NCBI RefSeq assembly: GCF_018417635.1
Contig: NZ_CP071007.1
Coordinates: forward strand, 2,170,501 to 2,234,500
Source: Pseudomonas sp. SORT22
GTDB lineage: Bacteria > Pseudomonadota > Gammaproteobacteria > Pseudomonadales > Pseudomonadaceae
Length of the DNA: 64,000 bases
Direction of reading: 5' to 3'
Shown: piece after piece, positions 36,301 through 43,800 of the stretch
How the letters are laid out: each line of letters starts with the position of its first letter
Position numbering within the stretch: position 1 is the first letter of the stretch
Program-made: the position numbers and the translations under genes
Notes under the pieces: generated by a model
The model's database searches: none
Told to the model about the DNA's origin: nothing
Seen by the model: the letters and a program-made list of their open reading frames with translations, nothing else

Positions 36301-36577
36301 CGTCAACTCGTCGACGACCATCGGGGTTGGCTTCAAATGCATTGCCGGGCTGTACGAAAGCAATGACATGGCCTGTCTGTTTGCGCAGACGGCCTTGGTA
36401 CTCGAACAGATGATTCAGGCGCCAGAGCAACCGCTCCAGGCTCTGCTCGACGCCTCGCGGGCCGTGCAGGAGCAGGCCGGCAAGGATCAGGCGCTAGCGC
36501 GCAGAACGCAATTGCTGCAGCAGCACCCGATTCGCCGGCGCTCGCCTCAGCGCGCAGGCAGTAACCAGGTGAATTGA
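27311..36577 (+). CDS. NRPS1: pyoverdine side-chain peptide synthetase, C-A(Ser)-T-E-C-A(Gln/Glu)-T-C
   Basis: A 3088-residue synthetase that should accept the chain from PvdL and add the first side-chain residues. An N-terminal helical region (residues 1-40, PLEKRRIFLQGL) is followed by C1 (HHIVSDG at 182-188) and A1 ([11 protein letters not shown] at 661), whose pocket reads DVWHVSLID, a serine code. T1 follows (Ser1048), then E1 (HHLLVDG at 1224). The E domain predicts D-Ser. C2 is DCL type (HHILMDG at 1691). A2 (motif at 2154) has pocket DAWQMGLIE, close to the Gln/Glu code DAWQFGLID. T2 is at Ser2555. A final C3 has HHIVADH at 2744-2750, the Gly of HHxxxDG being His, and no A domain follows in this protein. 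C3 probably serves the next protein, NRPS2. The role is PvdI-like. Pockets were aligned by hand to GrsA. Confidence 0.92.
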   Translation: MNAEDARKLARRFIELPLEKRRIFLQGLAREGVDFAQFPIPAQVPVAGQGGLSYAQQRMWLLWQLEPGSAAYNLPSAVRLQGNLDVEALEQAFASLVQRHETLRSVFVQQADERLALMPAAQWPQVEHLDLGVLDAAEREQRVRTLAEQQSLQPFDLARGPLLRVLLLKLKADEHVLLMTLHHIVSDGWSMNVLIEEFSQLYAAHLGKQVPALAALPIQYSDYALWQRCWLEAGEKQRQLDYWRAQLGEEHPPLELALDHSRPALPSYRGARQRLSLDPQLAEALGAFARSQGVTLFMLLLGAFNILLYRYTGQGDLRVGVPIANRNRSEIEGLIGCFVNTQVLRTRLDGQTTVSQLLAAVKDTVLGAQSHQDLPFEQLLEAFALERSLSHTPLFQVMYNHQPQVADVTTLHLAGGLQMSQVDWQSRTTQFDLSLDTFEQGGRLQAVITYASDLFEAPTIERMGRHWQNLLGSMLAAPHAPVEQLCMLDVQELQRIVVDWNATSVDYPLQQPLHRLIEAQVERSPHATAVLFADQTLSYAELNARANQLAHCLIEAGIGADSLVGIAVERSLQMVVGLLAILKAGAAYVPFDPDYPAERLAYMIEDSGVRLVLTQAALTERLPLQAVQVMVLDQAGAWLGGYATSNPNIVVDPLQLAYVIYTSGSTGRPKGAGNSHAALVNRLCWMQQAYGLEAADTVLQKTPFSFDVSVWEFFWPLLSGARLAVAAPGEHREPARLIATIERYQVTTLHFVPSMLQAFIHEPGVEGCRSLKRIVCSGEALPVDAQQQVFARLPQAGLYNLYGPTEAAIDVTHWSCVDEGRDSVPIGVPIANLRTLVLDASLAPVPPGVAGELYLGGQGLARGYHRRPGLTAERFVVDPFGSGERLYRTGDRVRQRVDGVIEYLGRFDHQVKIRGLRIELGEIEARLVQHALVREAVVLAPEGKQLVAYLVFEGEAPDDWQARLKAWLLQSLPEFMLPNHLMVLPALPLTPNGKLDRKALPAPQAAPKGAYQAPGSERERALAQIWQTLLGHERIGLDDNFFELGGDSIIAIQVVSRARQAGLLLAPRDLFQYQTLRSLAQAAQAGTVREIEQGPVHGDVALTPVQQGFFELSLTQPAHWNQSLLLNARQTLEPALLEAALKALVDHHDALRLRFEPLGASWRQFHQAPPAALELWQRQADTPTQLLELCEAAQRSLDLQQGPLLRALLVHMGDGSQRLLLVVHHLLVDGVSWRILLEDLQSAYTRLQAGQAVQLPAKTSAYQAWSVQLQDYLERAGEQLPYWQAQLEHAADLPCDNRQGTLYNRDAASIEIRLDVQHTRQLLQDAVGAYRTQINDLLLTALARAVCRWTGHDSALLQLEGHGREDLFEHLDLTRTVGWFTSIFPLRLVPEDDLGASIKSIKEQLRAVPDRGLGFGVLRYLGSAQQRASLGGDALAPRITFNYLGRFDSQFDERALLYPASEPGGAGQAGDAPLANWLSIEGQVYEGQLGLRLTFSQAMFQASTVQALADAYLDELQGLIGHCCQLPGAQATPSDFPLARLGQAQLDQLAPLLGQVDELYPLSPMQQGMLFHALYSNNGAEYVNQLRVDVDGLEPERFRQAWEATVQAHDILRSGFIWDGGLAQPLQFVCKQVRLDLREHDWRGDAGLASRLQGLALSRRQHGFDLQVAGLLNFDLVRTGEQRHHLIYTHHHILMDGWSNARLLGEVLARYNDQPGALPASRYRDYIEHLQGLDGRAAQQFWTAQLQALDEPLHLARYLPEAGRAQAQGLRASLVQRFDAQHTAQLSAFARQQKITLNTLVQAAWLLLLQHYSGRRSVVVGTTVAGRSLPLPGIEQQIGLFINTLPIIASPRPEQTLAQWLERVQALNLAVREHEQTPLFEIQRWAGHQAHALFDHILVFENYPLAEALQQQQGPRFGAVANQEQTHYALSVAVSVGDELQLDYDYACDAIGEQALQGLAEHLRTVLEQLPHALSTPLGELQMLAQAEREAVLQRAQPEPPVDVPPLAIHDWVRQQAARTPQACAVEYAGQRLSYEQLNSAANQLAVRLREAGVGAEVVVAIAVERSLEMIIGLLAILKAGGAYLPLDPGYPQARIRFMLDDSAARLLLVQPGLALDVPAGVTRLVLDSAAYAGPPIADVSTCLHPDNLAYMIYTSGSTGTPKGVQVRHGALANHMHWMQRTLQLEPADRVLQKTALSFDASVWECWLPLICGAQLVIAEPGLSADMSRLWARVEALGITIVQAAPSLLQAVLPAATAQSMASLRYLMAGGEALSATLANQLLQRWPGTLVNLYGPTEATIEVTFAMLTGALERVMVPIGRPLDNVRLLVLGPALQPVPAGVVGELCIAGDALARGYHARPGLTAERFVPDPFAAQPGGRLYRTGDLGCYAADGQIEYAGRADHQVKVRGFRIETGEIERHLLADARVRDAVVVAQQEQGVQQLVGYLVGADRQLFEDAAQGQQLCSELRQSLALNLPAHMLPTRLSVIAHLPLTPNGKLDRKALLALADSSVASKPYRPASTALQQQVAQVWQEVLKLERVGLDDQFFELGGHSLLATQVISRLRHELQLDLPLRALFDSPSLQAFVEQLPATGSRRVLPDLHGVDASQPQPLSYAQQRLWFLWQLEPQSSMYNIPRALELLGPLQVEAVRLAFEALVARHAVLRTTFFEDQGESWQRVQAHLPVPFESVDLQALDSANRQVVLAQQVQQEALRPFDLQRGPLLRVQLLCTEPERHVLLVTLHHIVADHWSFAILIREFSALYQAFATGVAPGLSAPGLQYLDFAVWQRQWLAAGEHDRQLQYWQQQLGSEHFFTTLPASGSGASADQQQDCEVYEFALEQGLSERLRQFAKAQGLTLYMLLLAGFALVVSQRCGAARVRLGTDVANRNHAGVEEMVGFFVNQLVLQLSVDQQQTIGSFLASCRTTVIGASDHQDLPFDRLVEALRLPRRSGKSPLFAIKFIYQEQGAQPVAIDGLQIRPWAAGQAAAELDLIAEFVNSSTTIGVGFKCIAGLYESNDMACLFAQTALVLEQMIQAPEQPLQALLDASRAVQEQAGKDQALARRTQLLQQHPIRRRSPQRAGSNQVN

Positions 36578-36646
36578 AGCAGCGCCCGGACGGATCTATC
36601 GGTTGGCTTTGCCGCCAATGTCGAATCAGCGAATGGAAGGTGTTAA

Positions 36647-37705
36647 ATGTCGGATTTCCAGTCTCACGTCATACCGGCACTGGCCAAAGGCAGAAGAAAG
36701 AGCCTTGGTGCCAGCGCCCAGCAGTTGGTGGCGTTTTCGCCGCTGCTGGAAGGCGGCTCCATGCCCTTGCTGTGTCGCCCGACCGTACCCGGCGTGGGCC
36801 TGGTGCAATGGGCCAGCGAAAACCGCGAACTGATCGAGCAACAGCTGGACAAGCACGCGGCGATTCTTTTTCGTGGTTTCGATGTACAGGACATTGAAAC
36901 CTTCAACCGCTGTGTCGATGTGATCTCCGGCGGCGCGCTCGAATATTTGTTCCGGGCTTCGCCACGTACCCAGATTACCCGCAAGTTGAATGTCTACAGC
37001 TCCACAGACTACCCGGCGGTGGAGAAGATCTTCCCGCACAACGAGCACTCCTATTCGCCAGTCTTTCCCTTGCACCTGTATTTCTACTGTGACCTGGCGT
37101 CACAGACCGGGGGCGAGACGCCCTTGGGTGATACACGGCTGATTCTCGATCGGATCGATCCTCAGGTGCGTGAAGCGTTTGCCCGCAAAGGCGTGCTGTA
37201 TGTGCGCAACTATGGGGATGGCATGGGCTTGCCGTGGCAGACCGTGTTCCAGACCGAAGACCGCGAGGCGGTTGAAGCCTACTGCCGCAAGATCGGCGTC
37301 GAGCCGCAGTGGAAGCCCGGTAACCGGCTGCGCACGCGCCAGCGCGGTCCGGCCATGGTCCGTCATCCGCGTACGGGCGAGACGGTCTGGTTCAATCACG
37401 CGACCTTTTTCAATGCGCTGACGCTGCCAGACAGTATCCGCACCAGCCTGCTGGCCGAGTTCGCGCCGATGGACCTGCCGCAGAACACCTTCTTCGGTGA
37501 CGGCTCGGCAATCCCCGAGCACTACATCACCCACCTGCAACAAATCTATCGAGAGGTCATGGTCGAGTTCCCCTGGCAGCAGGGCGACGTGGTGATCCTC
37601 GACAACATTCTTACGGTTCACGCGCGCAACGAATACACCGGGCCGCGAAAAATACTCACTGCAATGGCTATCGCGCTGAACAGCGTCGATGTGGCAATTG
37701 GTTAA
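36647..37705 (+). CDS. SyrP-like Fe(II)/2-oxoglutarate dioxygenase, predicted histidine beta-hydroxylase
   Basis: The 352-residue TauD/SyrP-family enzyme is predicted to hydroxylate the beta-carbon of a carrier-bound amino acid. The iron ligands are His131 and Glu133 in HNEHSYS and the distal His325 in ILTVHARNEYTGPRK. Arg334 in that block would bind 2-oxoglutarate. It lies between NRPS1, which ends in a free condensation domain, and NRPS2, which carries the only histidine-type A domain seen. The substrate is therefore most likely histidinyl-T of NRPS2. SyrP itself hydroxylates Asp, but no Asp-type A domain is visible here. The start at 36647 has GGAAGG upstream, and NRPS2 starts 9 bp downstream. 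Confidence 0.9.
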   Translation: MSDFQSHVIPALAKGRRKSLGASAQQLVAFSPLLEGGSMPLLCRPTVPGVGLVQWASENRELIEQQLDKHAAILFRGFDVQDIETFNRCVDVISGGALEYLFRASPRTQITRKLNVYSSTDYPAVEKIFPHNEHSYSPVFPLHLYFYCDLASQTGGETPLGDTRLILDRIDPQVREAFARKGVLYVRNYGDGMGLPWQTVFQTEDREAVEAYCRKIGVEPQWKPGNRLRTRQRGPAMVRHPRTGETVWFNHATFFNALTLPDSIRTSLLAEFAPMDLPQNTFFGDGSAIPEHYITHLQQIYREVMVEFPWQQGDVVILDNILTVHARNEYTGPRKILTAMAIALNSVDVAIG

Positions 37706-37714
37706 GGATTCCCC

Positions 37715-40700
37715 ATGAACGCTCCAGTCGACCCTTCCGAAGTTTTCCAGGTTTCCGCCCAGCAAGCGTCCATTCTCGATGCCCAGCAAGCCCGCGGCAC
37801 GATCCTCGGCGCCCAGCTGATCATGACGTTCGATGCCCCCATCGATCGCCAGCGGCTCGAGCAGGCGGCGATTGACCTGAGTGAACGGCACGAGATCCTG
37901 CGCACCGAGTACCGAAACATGCCGGGGATGAAACGTCCGGTTCAGGTGATTCATGCCCAGCCGCGCCTGTGCCTGCTGTCGGTGGCGCCGGGCACCTTCG
38001 AACAGGCGGGTCAAGCGTGCCTGGCGCAATTGGCAAGCCACAGCCTGGTGCTGGGCCTGGGCAGTGGCGAGGATGCACACCGCTTACGAGTCGCTGCGCC
38101 CCTGGCGAGCCTGGATGAGGTTGCCCTGGGCTTGCTGGAGGAGCAATTGCGCGCGCTCTACCAGGGGCAGTCGCTGGCCCCCTTCGACGGGTTGCAATAC
38201 GCCGACTACGCCGATTGGCAGACCGGTCTTGCGCAGGAGGACATCGGCCGCAAGGGGGGCGAGTTCTGGCGCAATCTGTACCGCGACATGCAGGTCGACT
38301 CGCGTCTGCCTTATGAACGGCTCACCCCGTTCATGGGGGCATTGCAGCAACACGAGCAGCATTTGCCAGCGGTTATGCCGGCGCTGCGCACCCTGCGCCA
38401 GCAATGGCGACTGGACTCGGACGCAGCATCACTGCTGTTGCTCTGGGGGCTGTTCGTCGGTCGCCTGAGTGGCCGCGAGCATTGGCTGGTGGCCTGCGCA
38501 ATGAGCGGGCGCAACGAGCAGTTGCACTCTACCCTGGGGCATCTGGCCTGGCGTTTGCCGGTTGCCTTCAGTCGCCAGGCTGATCTGTCCGTGGACGGCT
38601 ACGCCGAGCACTTTGCCGTGCAGCTGCAGTTGAGCCAGTCCTGGCAGGACTGCTTTAACGAACTGGACATGCTCGGTGGTCAGGGCGCGGGGCTGGACTT
38701 CGGTTTTTCCTGGGCTGATCAGCCGCTTGAGGGGGGCCGGCTGGATCGCCCCAGCCTGGAAAAACTCCACCTGCAGGTAGCTCCCAGCGGTGATGATCTG
38801 CTGTTGCGCCTGCTGTCGCCGGCCGGCTCGTTCAGCGCCGAACTGGGCCGCGCCTGGCTGGCTCAGTTTGCTGAGTTCGTCACTCAAGCCGTGGCTGACC
38901 CCCGGCAAGCAGCACAAAAGGTTGCCCTGGTGGATGCCGCCCAGGCCCGACCGTTGCAGCAGGCACTGGACCGCAGCCAGTCGCTGGGCGAGAGCCCCAG
39001 CCGCCAGTTGCACCAGTTGTTCGAGCGCCACGCGCAGCAGCATCCCGAACGGACAGCGATCCAGATCGGCGAGCAGCAGGTCAGTTATGCCCAGCTTGAG
39101 CGCCGTGCCAACCAGCTGGCCCGCGTTCTGAACCAGCGCGGAATCGGCCGTGAGGCGATTGTTGGCGTCTACGGCGCACGTTCGGTGGAGATCGTCGTGG
39201 CGTTGCTGGCTATCCTCAAGGCGGGAGCGGCGTACCTGCCGCTGGACCCGCAGTATCCGGCGCAGCGCCTGTCCTTCATGCTCGAGGACGCTGGGGTAGA
39301 GTGCCTGATTGCCTTGCAGGCGCTTGATCCGGCTATCGCCATGCCGGCGACGACAACCCTGCTCAGCCTGGATGACGAGGCGCTCGATCAGGTCGATGAC
39401 AGCCCGCTGGCCAGTTGCGGCGAGGCGGATGACCTGGCGTACGTGATCTACACCTCAGGCTCCACCGGCACACCCAAGGGGGTGATGGTCAGCCACGCCA
39501 ATGCGCTGGCCTCGACCCAGGCGCGGGTGCAGTTCTATCAGCAGCCGGTGCAACGCTTCCTGATGCTCTCGTCGTTCTCGTTCGACAGCTCCGTGGCGGG
39601 GATTTTCTGGTCCCTGGGGCAGGGCGGCAGCCTGTGCCTGCCGCTTGAGCAGGCGCACAAGGACCCTCAAGCCATTGCCCAACTGATAGAGCGCCAGGCC
39701 ATCTCGCACTTTCTCGCCCTGCCGTCGCTGCACGCCCAGGTGCTTGAGCATCTGCAGGCGGCGCCCGCGTTGCGTTGCGCCATTGTTGCCGGCGAGGTCT
39801 GTCCTCCCGAGCTGCTGCGCCGCCACCGCCAGGCACTGCCGGGGGTAACGCTGGTCAACGAATACGGGCCCTCGGAGAGCACTGTCTGGTGCTGCGCCTA
39901 CCAGGTGGCGCCAGAGGATCGCGTTGATCACGAACTGCGCGTCGCCATCGGCGAGCCCATTGCCGGCACTCGCCTGTATGTTCTTGATGATCAACAGCGC
40001 TGGGCGGGGGTTGCCCAGGAGGGTGAGTTGTACGTTGCCGGTGCCGGGCTTAGCCGGGGATATCTCAACAGGCCCGGGCTGACGGCCAGTCGCTTCGTTC
40101 CGGATCCGTTCGCCAGCGAGCCGGGCCAGCGCTGTTATCGCACCGGCGACCTTGCCTGTGTGCGCGCCGACGGCCTGGTCGATTACCTCGGTCGGCTGGA
40201 TCATCAATTGAAAATTCGTGGCCACCGCATCGAGCTGGGTGAGATCGAAGCGCTGCTGGGTTCGCAGGAGGGCGTGCGCGAGGCCGTGGCCATCGCCCGC
40301 GACACCGCCGCCGGCAAGCAACTGGTGGCTTATGTGGTGTTGGCCGCCATGGCCGATGCGCAGCCGCGGACCGTGCAATTGCTGGGACTGTTGCGAGAGC
40401 AGTTGCCTGAGTACATGGTGCCCTCGACGTTGCAGGCGGTGCAAAGCCTGCCCCGTACCCCCAATGGCAAGCTTGACCGGACCGCCCTGGCTGCGCGGGC
40501 ATTGGACGGTGTTGCCTACGTCGCGCCGGGCAATGAACTCGAGCAATTGTTGGCCGAGGTCTGGCAGGAGGCTTTGCAACTGGAGCGGGTGGGTATCAAC
40601 GACAACTTCTTTGCCCTGGGCGGGCATTCGTTGCTGGCCACGCGGATTCGTTCTCAGGTTCAGGCGCGGCTCAATGTCACCTTGCCGCTCAAGGTGTTCT

Positions 40701-40819
40701 TCGAGGGCGAAACCGTGGAGCTGCTGGCCCGGCAGATCGAGATGCACCGTGACGAGGCGGTCAGCGAAGACAAGATCCAGGCGCTCGAAGCGCTGTTTGC
40801 CGAGGCTCAGGAGCAATGA
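37715..40819 (+). CDS. NRPS2: (interface-like C)-A(His)-T single-module synthetase
   Basis: A 1034-residue protein. Residues about 12-430 keep the condensation fold (ILRTEYRNMPG, YADYADWQTG) but the active-site motif is lost. Where HHxxxDG should stand, the sequence reads AAPLASLDE (from residue 127). It lacks the PIP-type helical start of its sister synthetases. The A domain (YTSGSTGTPKG at 579) has pocket DSALIAEVW, which matches the His code of bacitracin BacC (DSELTAEVC) at seven of nine positions. T follows (GGHS, Ser972), with no epimerase. Interface domains that recruit a standalone beta-hydroxylase are known as inactive condensation-like domains beside such A domains. RBS AAGGA; the stop overlaps the NRPS3 start (ATGA). 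Confidence 0.9.
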   Translation: MNAPVDPSEVFQVSAQQASILDAQQARGTILGAQLIMTFDAPIDRQRLEQAAIDLSERHEILRTEYRNMPGMKRPVQVIHAQPRLCLLSVAPGTFEQAGQACLAQLASHSLVLGLGSGEDAHRLRVAAPLASLDEVALGLLEEQLRALYQGQSLAPFDGLQYADYADWQTGLAQEDIGRKGGEFWRNLYRDMQVDSRLPYERLTPFMGALQQHEQHLPAVMPALRTLRQQWRLDSDAASLLLLWGLFVGRLSGREHWLVACAMSGRNEQLHSTLGHLAWRLPVAFSRQADLSVDGYAEHFAVQLQLSQSWQDCFNELDMLGGQGAGLDFGFSWADQPLEGGRLDRPSLEKLHLQVAPSGDDLLLRLLSPAGSFSAELGRAWLAQFAEFVTQAVADPRQAAQKVALVDAAQARPLQQALDRSQSLGESPSRQLHQLFERHAQQHPERTAIQIGEQQVSYAQLERRANQLARVLNQRGIGREAIVGVYGARSVEIVVALLAILKAGAAYLPLDPQYPAQRLSFMLEDAGVECLIALQALDPAIAMPATTTLLSLDDEALDQVDDSPLASCGEADDLAYVIYTSGSTGTPKGVMVSHANALASTQARVQFYQQPVQRFLMLSSFSFDSSVAGIFWSLGQGGSLCLPLEQAHKDPQAIAQLIERQAISHFLALPSLHAQVLEHLQAAPALRCAIVAGEVCPPELLRRHRQALPGVTLVNEYGPSESTVWCCAYQVAPEDRVDHELRVAIGEPIAGTRLYVLDDQQRWAGVAQEGELYVAGAGLSRGYLNRPGLTASRFVPDPFASEPGQRCYRTGDLACVRADGLVDYLGRLDHQLKIRGHRIELGEIEALLGSQEGVREAVAIARDTAAGKQLVAYVVLAAMADAQPRTVQLLGLLREQLPEYMVPSTLQAVQSLPRTPNGKLDRTALAARALDGVAYVAPGNELEQLLAEVWQEALQLERVGINDNFFALGGHSLLATRIRSQVQARLNVTLPLKVFFEGETVELLARQIEMHRDEAVSEDKIQALEALFAEAQEQ

Positions 40820-43800
40820 GCATGCTTGAGCAACGAATGCTGGCGCTGGCTGAGCGCTTCACCCGTTTTTCCGCTGCTGAACGGCGCGCCTTGCAGGCGC
40901 GCATGCTTGAGCAAGGCCTGTCGCTGGAAAGCCTGCCGATTCCCCGGCGCGAAGACCCCAGCGAGGCGACGCCCGCCTCGCATGCCCAGCAACGGATGTG
41001 GTTTCTCTGGCAACTGGAGCCGGACTCCACGGCCTATAACCAACTGGCCGTGCTGCGCTTGCGCGGACAGTTGAATGTCGAAAGCCTGCGGCAAAGCTTC
41101 GAGGCGCTGGTGACCCGCCATGAAGTCCTGCGCACCCGTTTTGTGCTGCAGGACGGCCAGGTGTTGCAGCAGGTCGAGGCCGTTGCGCGCTTTGAACTGC
41201 AACTGCTCGACTTTAGCGGCGAGAACGGCCAGGCACTGGCGGATCAGGAGATTGAACGCCAGGCCCGGCAAGCCTTCGACCTGGAGCAGGGGCCGTTGCT
41301 GCGGGCCACGCTGCTCAGGCTGGATGCCGAGCAACATGTGCTGTTGTTCTGCACCCATCACATCGTTTGTGATGCCTGGTCCCTGCCGATTCTGGTCGAA
41401 GAAGTGACCCACGGCTATGCGCGCCTGGTCGCGGACGCCGAGCAGGCCGTACCCGCGCCGCTGGCCGTGCAATATGCCGACCATGCACGTTGGCAGCGCC
41501 TGTGGCTGGACGCCGGTGAAGCGCAACGGCAGCTGGCGTACTGGAAAGCCAACCTTGGAGAGGAGGCGGTCAACCTCGAGCTGCCCCTCGATTACCCACG
41601 CCCGGCGTCGCGCAGTGCACGTGGCGCACGGGTGCCGATTGCCTTGTCCGAGAGCGTTTCGCAAGCGGTGCGCGCATTCGCCGCGAGCATGGGCGCGACG
41701 CCGTTCATGGTGCTGCTGGCATCGTTTCAGGCGGTGCTGCATCGCTACAGCGGCGCATCGGATATCCGCATTGGCACGCCGATCGCCAATAGGACACGGG
41801 CCGAGGTCGAGCCGCTGATCGGTTTCTTCGTCAATACCCAGGTACTGCGGGCACAGGTCGATGGGCAGATGTCGTTCGTCGAGCTGGTGCAGCAGGCCAA
41901 GCAGCGCGTGCTCGAGGCCCAGGCCCATCAGGACCTGCCGTTCGAGCACCTGGTCGATGCCTTGCAGCCGCAGCGCAGCCTGAACCAGAGCCCGCTGTTC
42001 CAGGTGATGTTCAACCACCAGGTGGCGCAACCGGCGGTTGACCAGTGGCGCCTGCCGGGATTGACCGTCGAGGCGCTCGATCGAGGCAGCGACACGGTGC
42101 GTTTCGATCTGACCCTCAACACCGAGGACCAGGGCGGGATACTCAAGGCGTCGCTGGCCTATGCCTGTGACCTGTTCGAGCCAGCCACCATCGAGCGGCT
42201 CGGCGAGCACTGGCGTTACCTGCTTGAGCGCTGCCTTGCCGAGCCGCACCAGCGCCTGGCGGAACAGTCGCTGTTCGACGATGCCCAGACTCGTCAGTTG
42301 CTCGACGCCTGCAATGACCCGCAAGCCAGCGTCCCGGCTTGCCTGCTGAGCCTGATCGCCGAGCAGGTCGCAACCCGGCCCCAGGCAACCGCGCTGGTGT
42401 TTGCCGAGGCGACCTTGAGTTATACGCAGCTCGACGCCCAGGCCAACCGGCTGGCGCAGCGCCTGCGGGCGTCGGGGGTTGGGCCGGACGTTCTGGTGGG
42501 CATCGCCGTCGAGCGTTCGATGGCGTTGGTCGTGGCCGTGCTTGCCGTGCTCAAGGCCGGTGGCGCCTATGTACCGCTGGACCCTGAGTATCCGCGCGAG
42601 CGCCTGGCCTACATGATCGAGGACAGCGGTATTGCCCTGCTGCTGAGCCAGGCGCCGGTGCTCGCGCGCCTGCCCGCCGACCTGCCGTTGCCTGTGCAGT
42701 TGCTTGACGATCCGTCTCTGGAGCAGTGTAGCGACCAGCCTTTGCCGATTGTGCAGCAGGCCGAGAACCTCGCCTACCTGATCTATACCTCCGGTTCCAC
42801 CGGCCGGCCGAAAGCGGCGGGTAATCGCTATGGGGCCTTGAGCGGGCGCTTGCAATGGATGCGCGATACCTATGCCATGAGCCCCGCAGACGCGGTGCTA
42901 CAGAAAACCTCAAGCAGTTTTGATGTCTCGGTCTGGGAGCTGTTGCTGCCGTTGACCTGTGGTGCGCCGGTGGTGCTGGCGCAACCGGGCGACCAGCGAG
43001 ACCCGGAGCGTTTGCTGGCGCTGATCCAGGCTCATCAGGTCAGTACCTTGCACTTTGTTCCCTCGATGCTCCAGGCGTTCATTGAAACCCCTGGGCTTGA
43101 AGGCTGTACGTCGTTGCGCAATCTGTTCAGTGGGGGCGAGGCGTTGTCCCGCGAGCTGCAGCACAAGGTGCTGCAACGCCTGCCCCACGTAGCCTTGTAC
43201 AACCGTTACGGGCCCGTGGAGGCGACCATCAATGCCAGCCACAGCCAACGCGCAACCGCCAGCGATACACGGGTAGGCATTGGCCGGCCGCTGATTGATA
43301 CCGCCTTGTACGTGCTCGGTGGCGGTCTTGAGGTGCTGGCCCCGGCGGCCATCGGTGAGCTGTACATCGGCGGCGCGGCGCTGGCGCGTGGTTATCACCG
43401 CCGCCCTGGGCTGACGGCCGAGCGCTTTGTCCCCGATCCGTTCGGCCGCAGCCCGGGCGCACGCCTGTACCGCAGCGGTGACCTGGTGCGGCGGGGGGCT
43501 GACGGCGAATTGCAGTTTGTTACCCGTATCGATCACCAGGTGAAGATCCGCGGCATGCGTGTCGAACTGGGGGAAATCGAGTCGCAGTTGCTGGCCCTGG
43601 CACCGGTGCGCGAAGCGGTGGTGCTGGCCGTTGACGCCAGCCTTGGCAAACAGCTGGTTGCCTACGTGGTCGCCGACGCTGGCACCCCGCCAAGCCAGCT
43701 GCGCGAGCAATTGCAGGCAGTGCTGCCGGACTACATGGTGCCCGCGCACGTGGTGCTGCTTGACCAACTGCCCGTGACGGCCAATGGCAAGCTCGACCGC

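Noticed and set aside
36647..40819. Aspartate beta-hydroxylation, as in many SyrP-containing pyoverdine loci
   Set aside because: No A pocket in the window matches the Asp code, and the module next to the hydroxylase has a His-type pocket.
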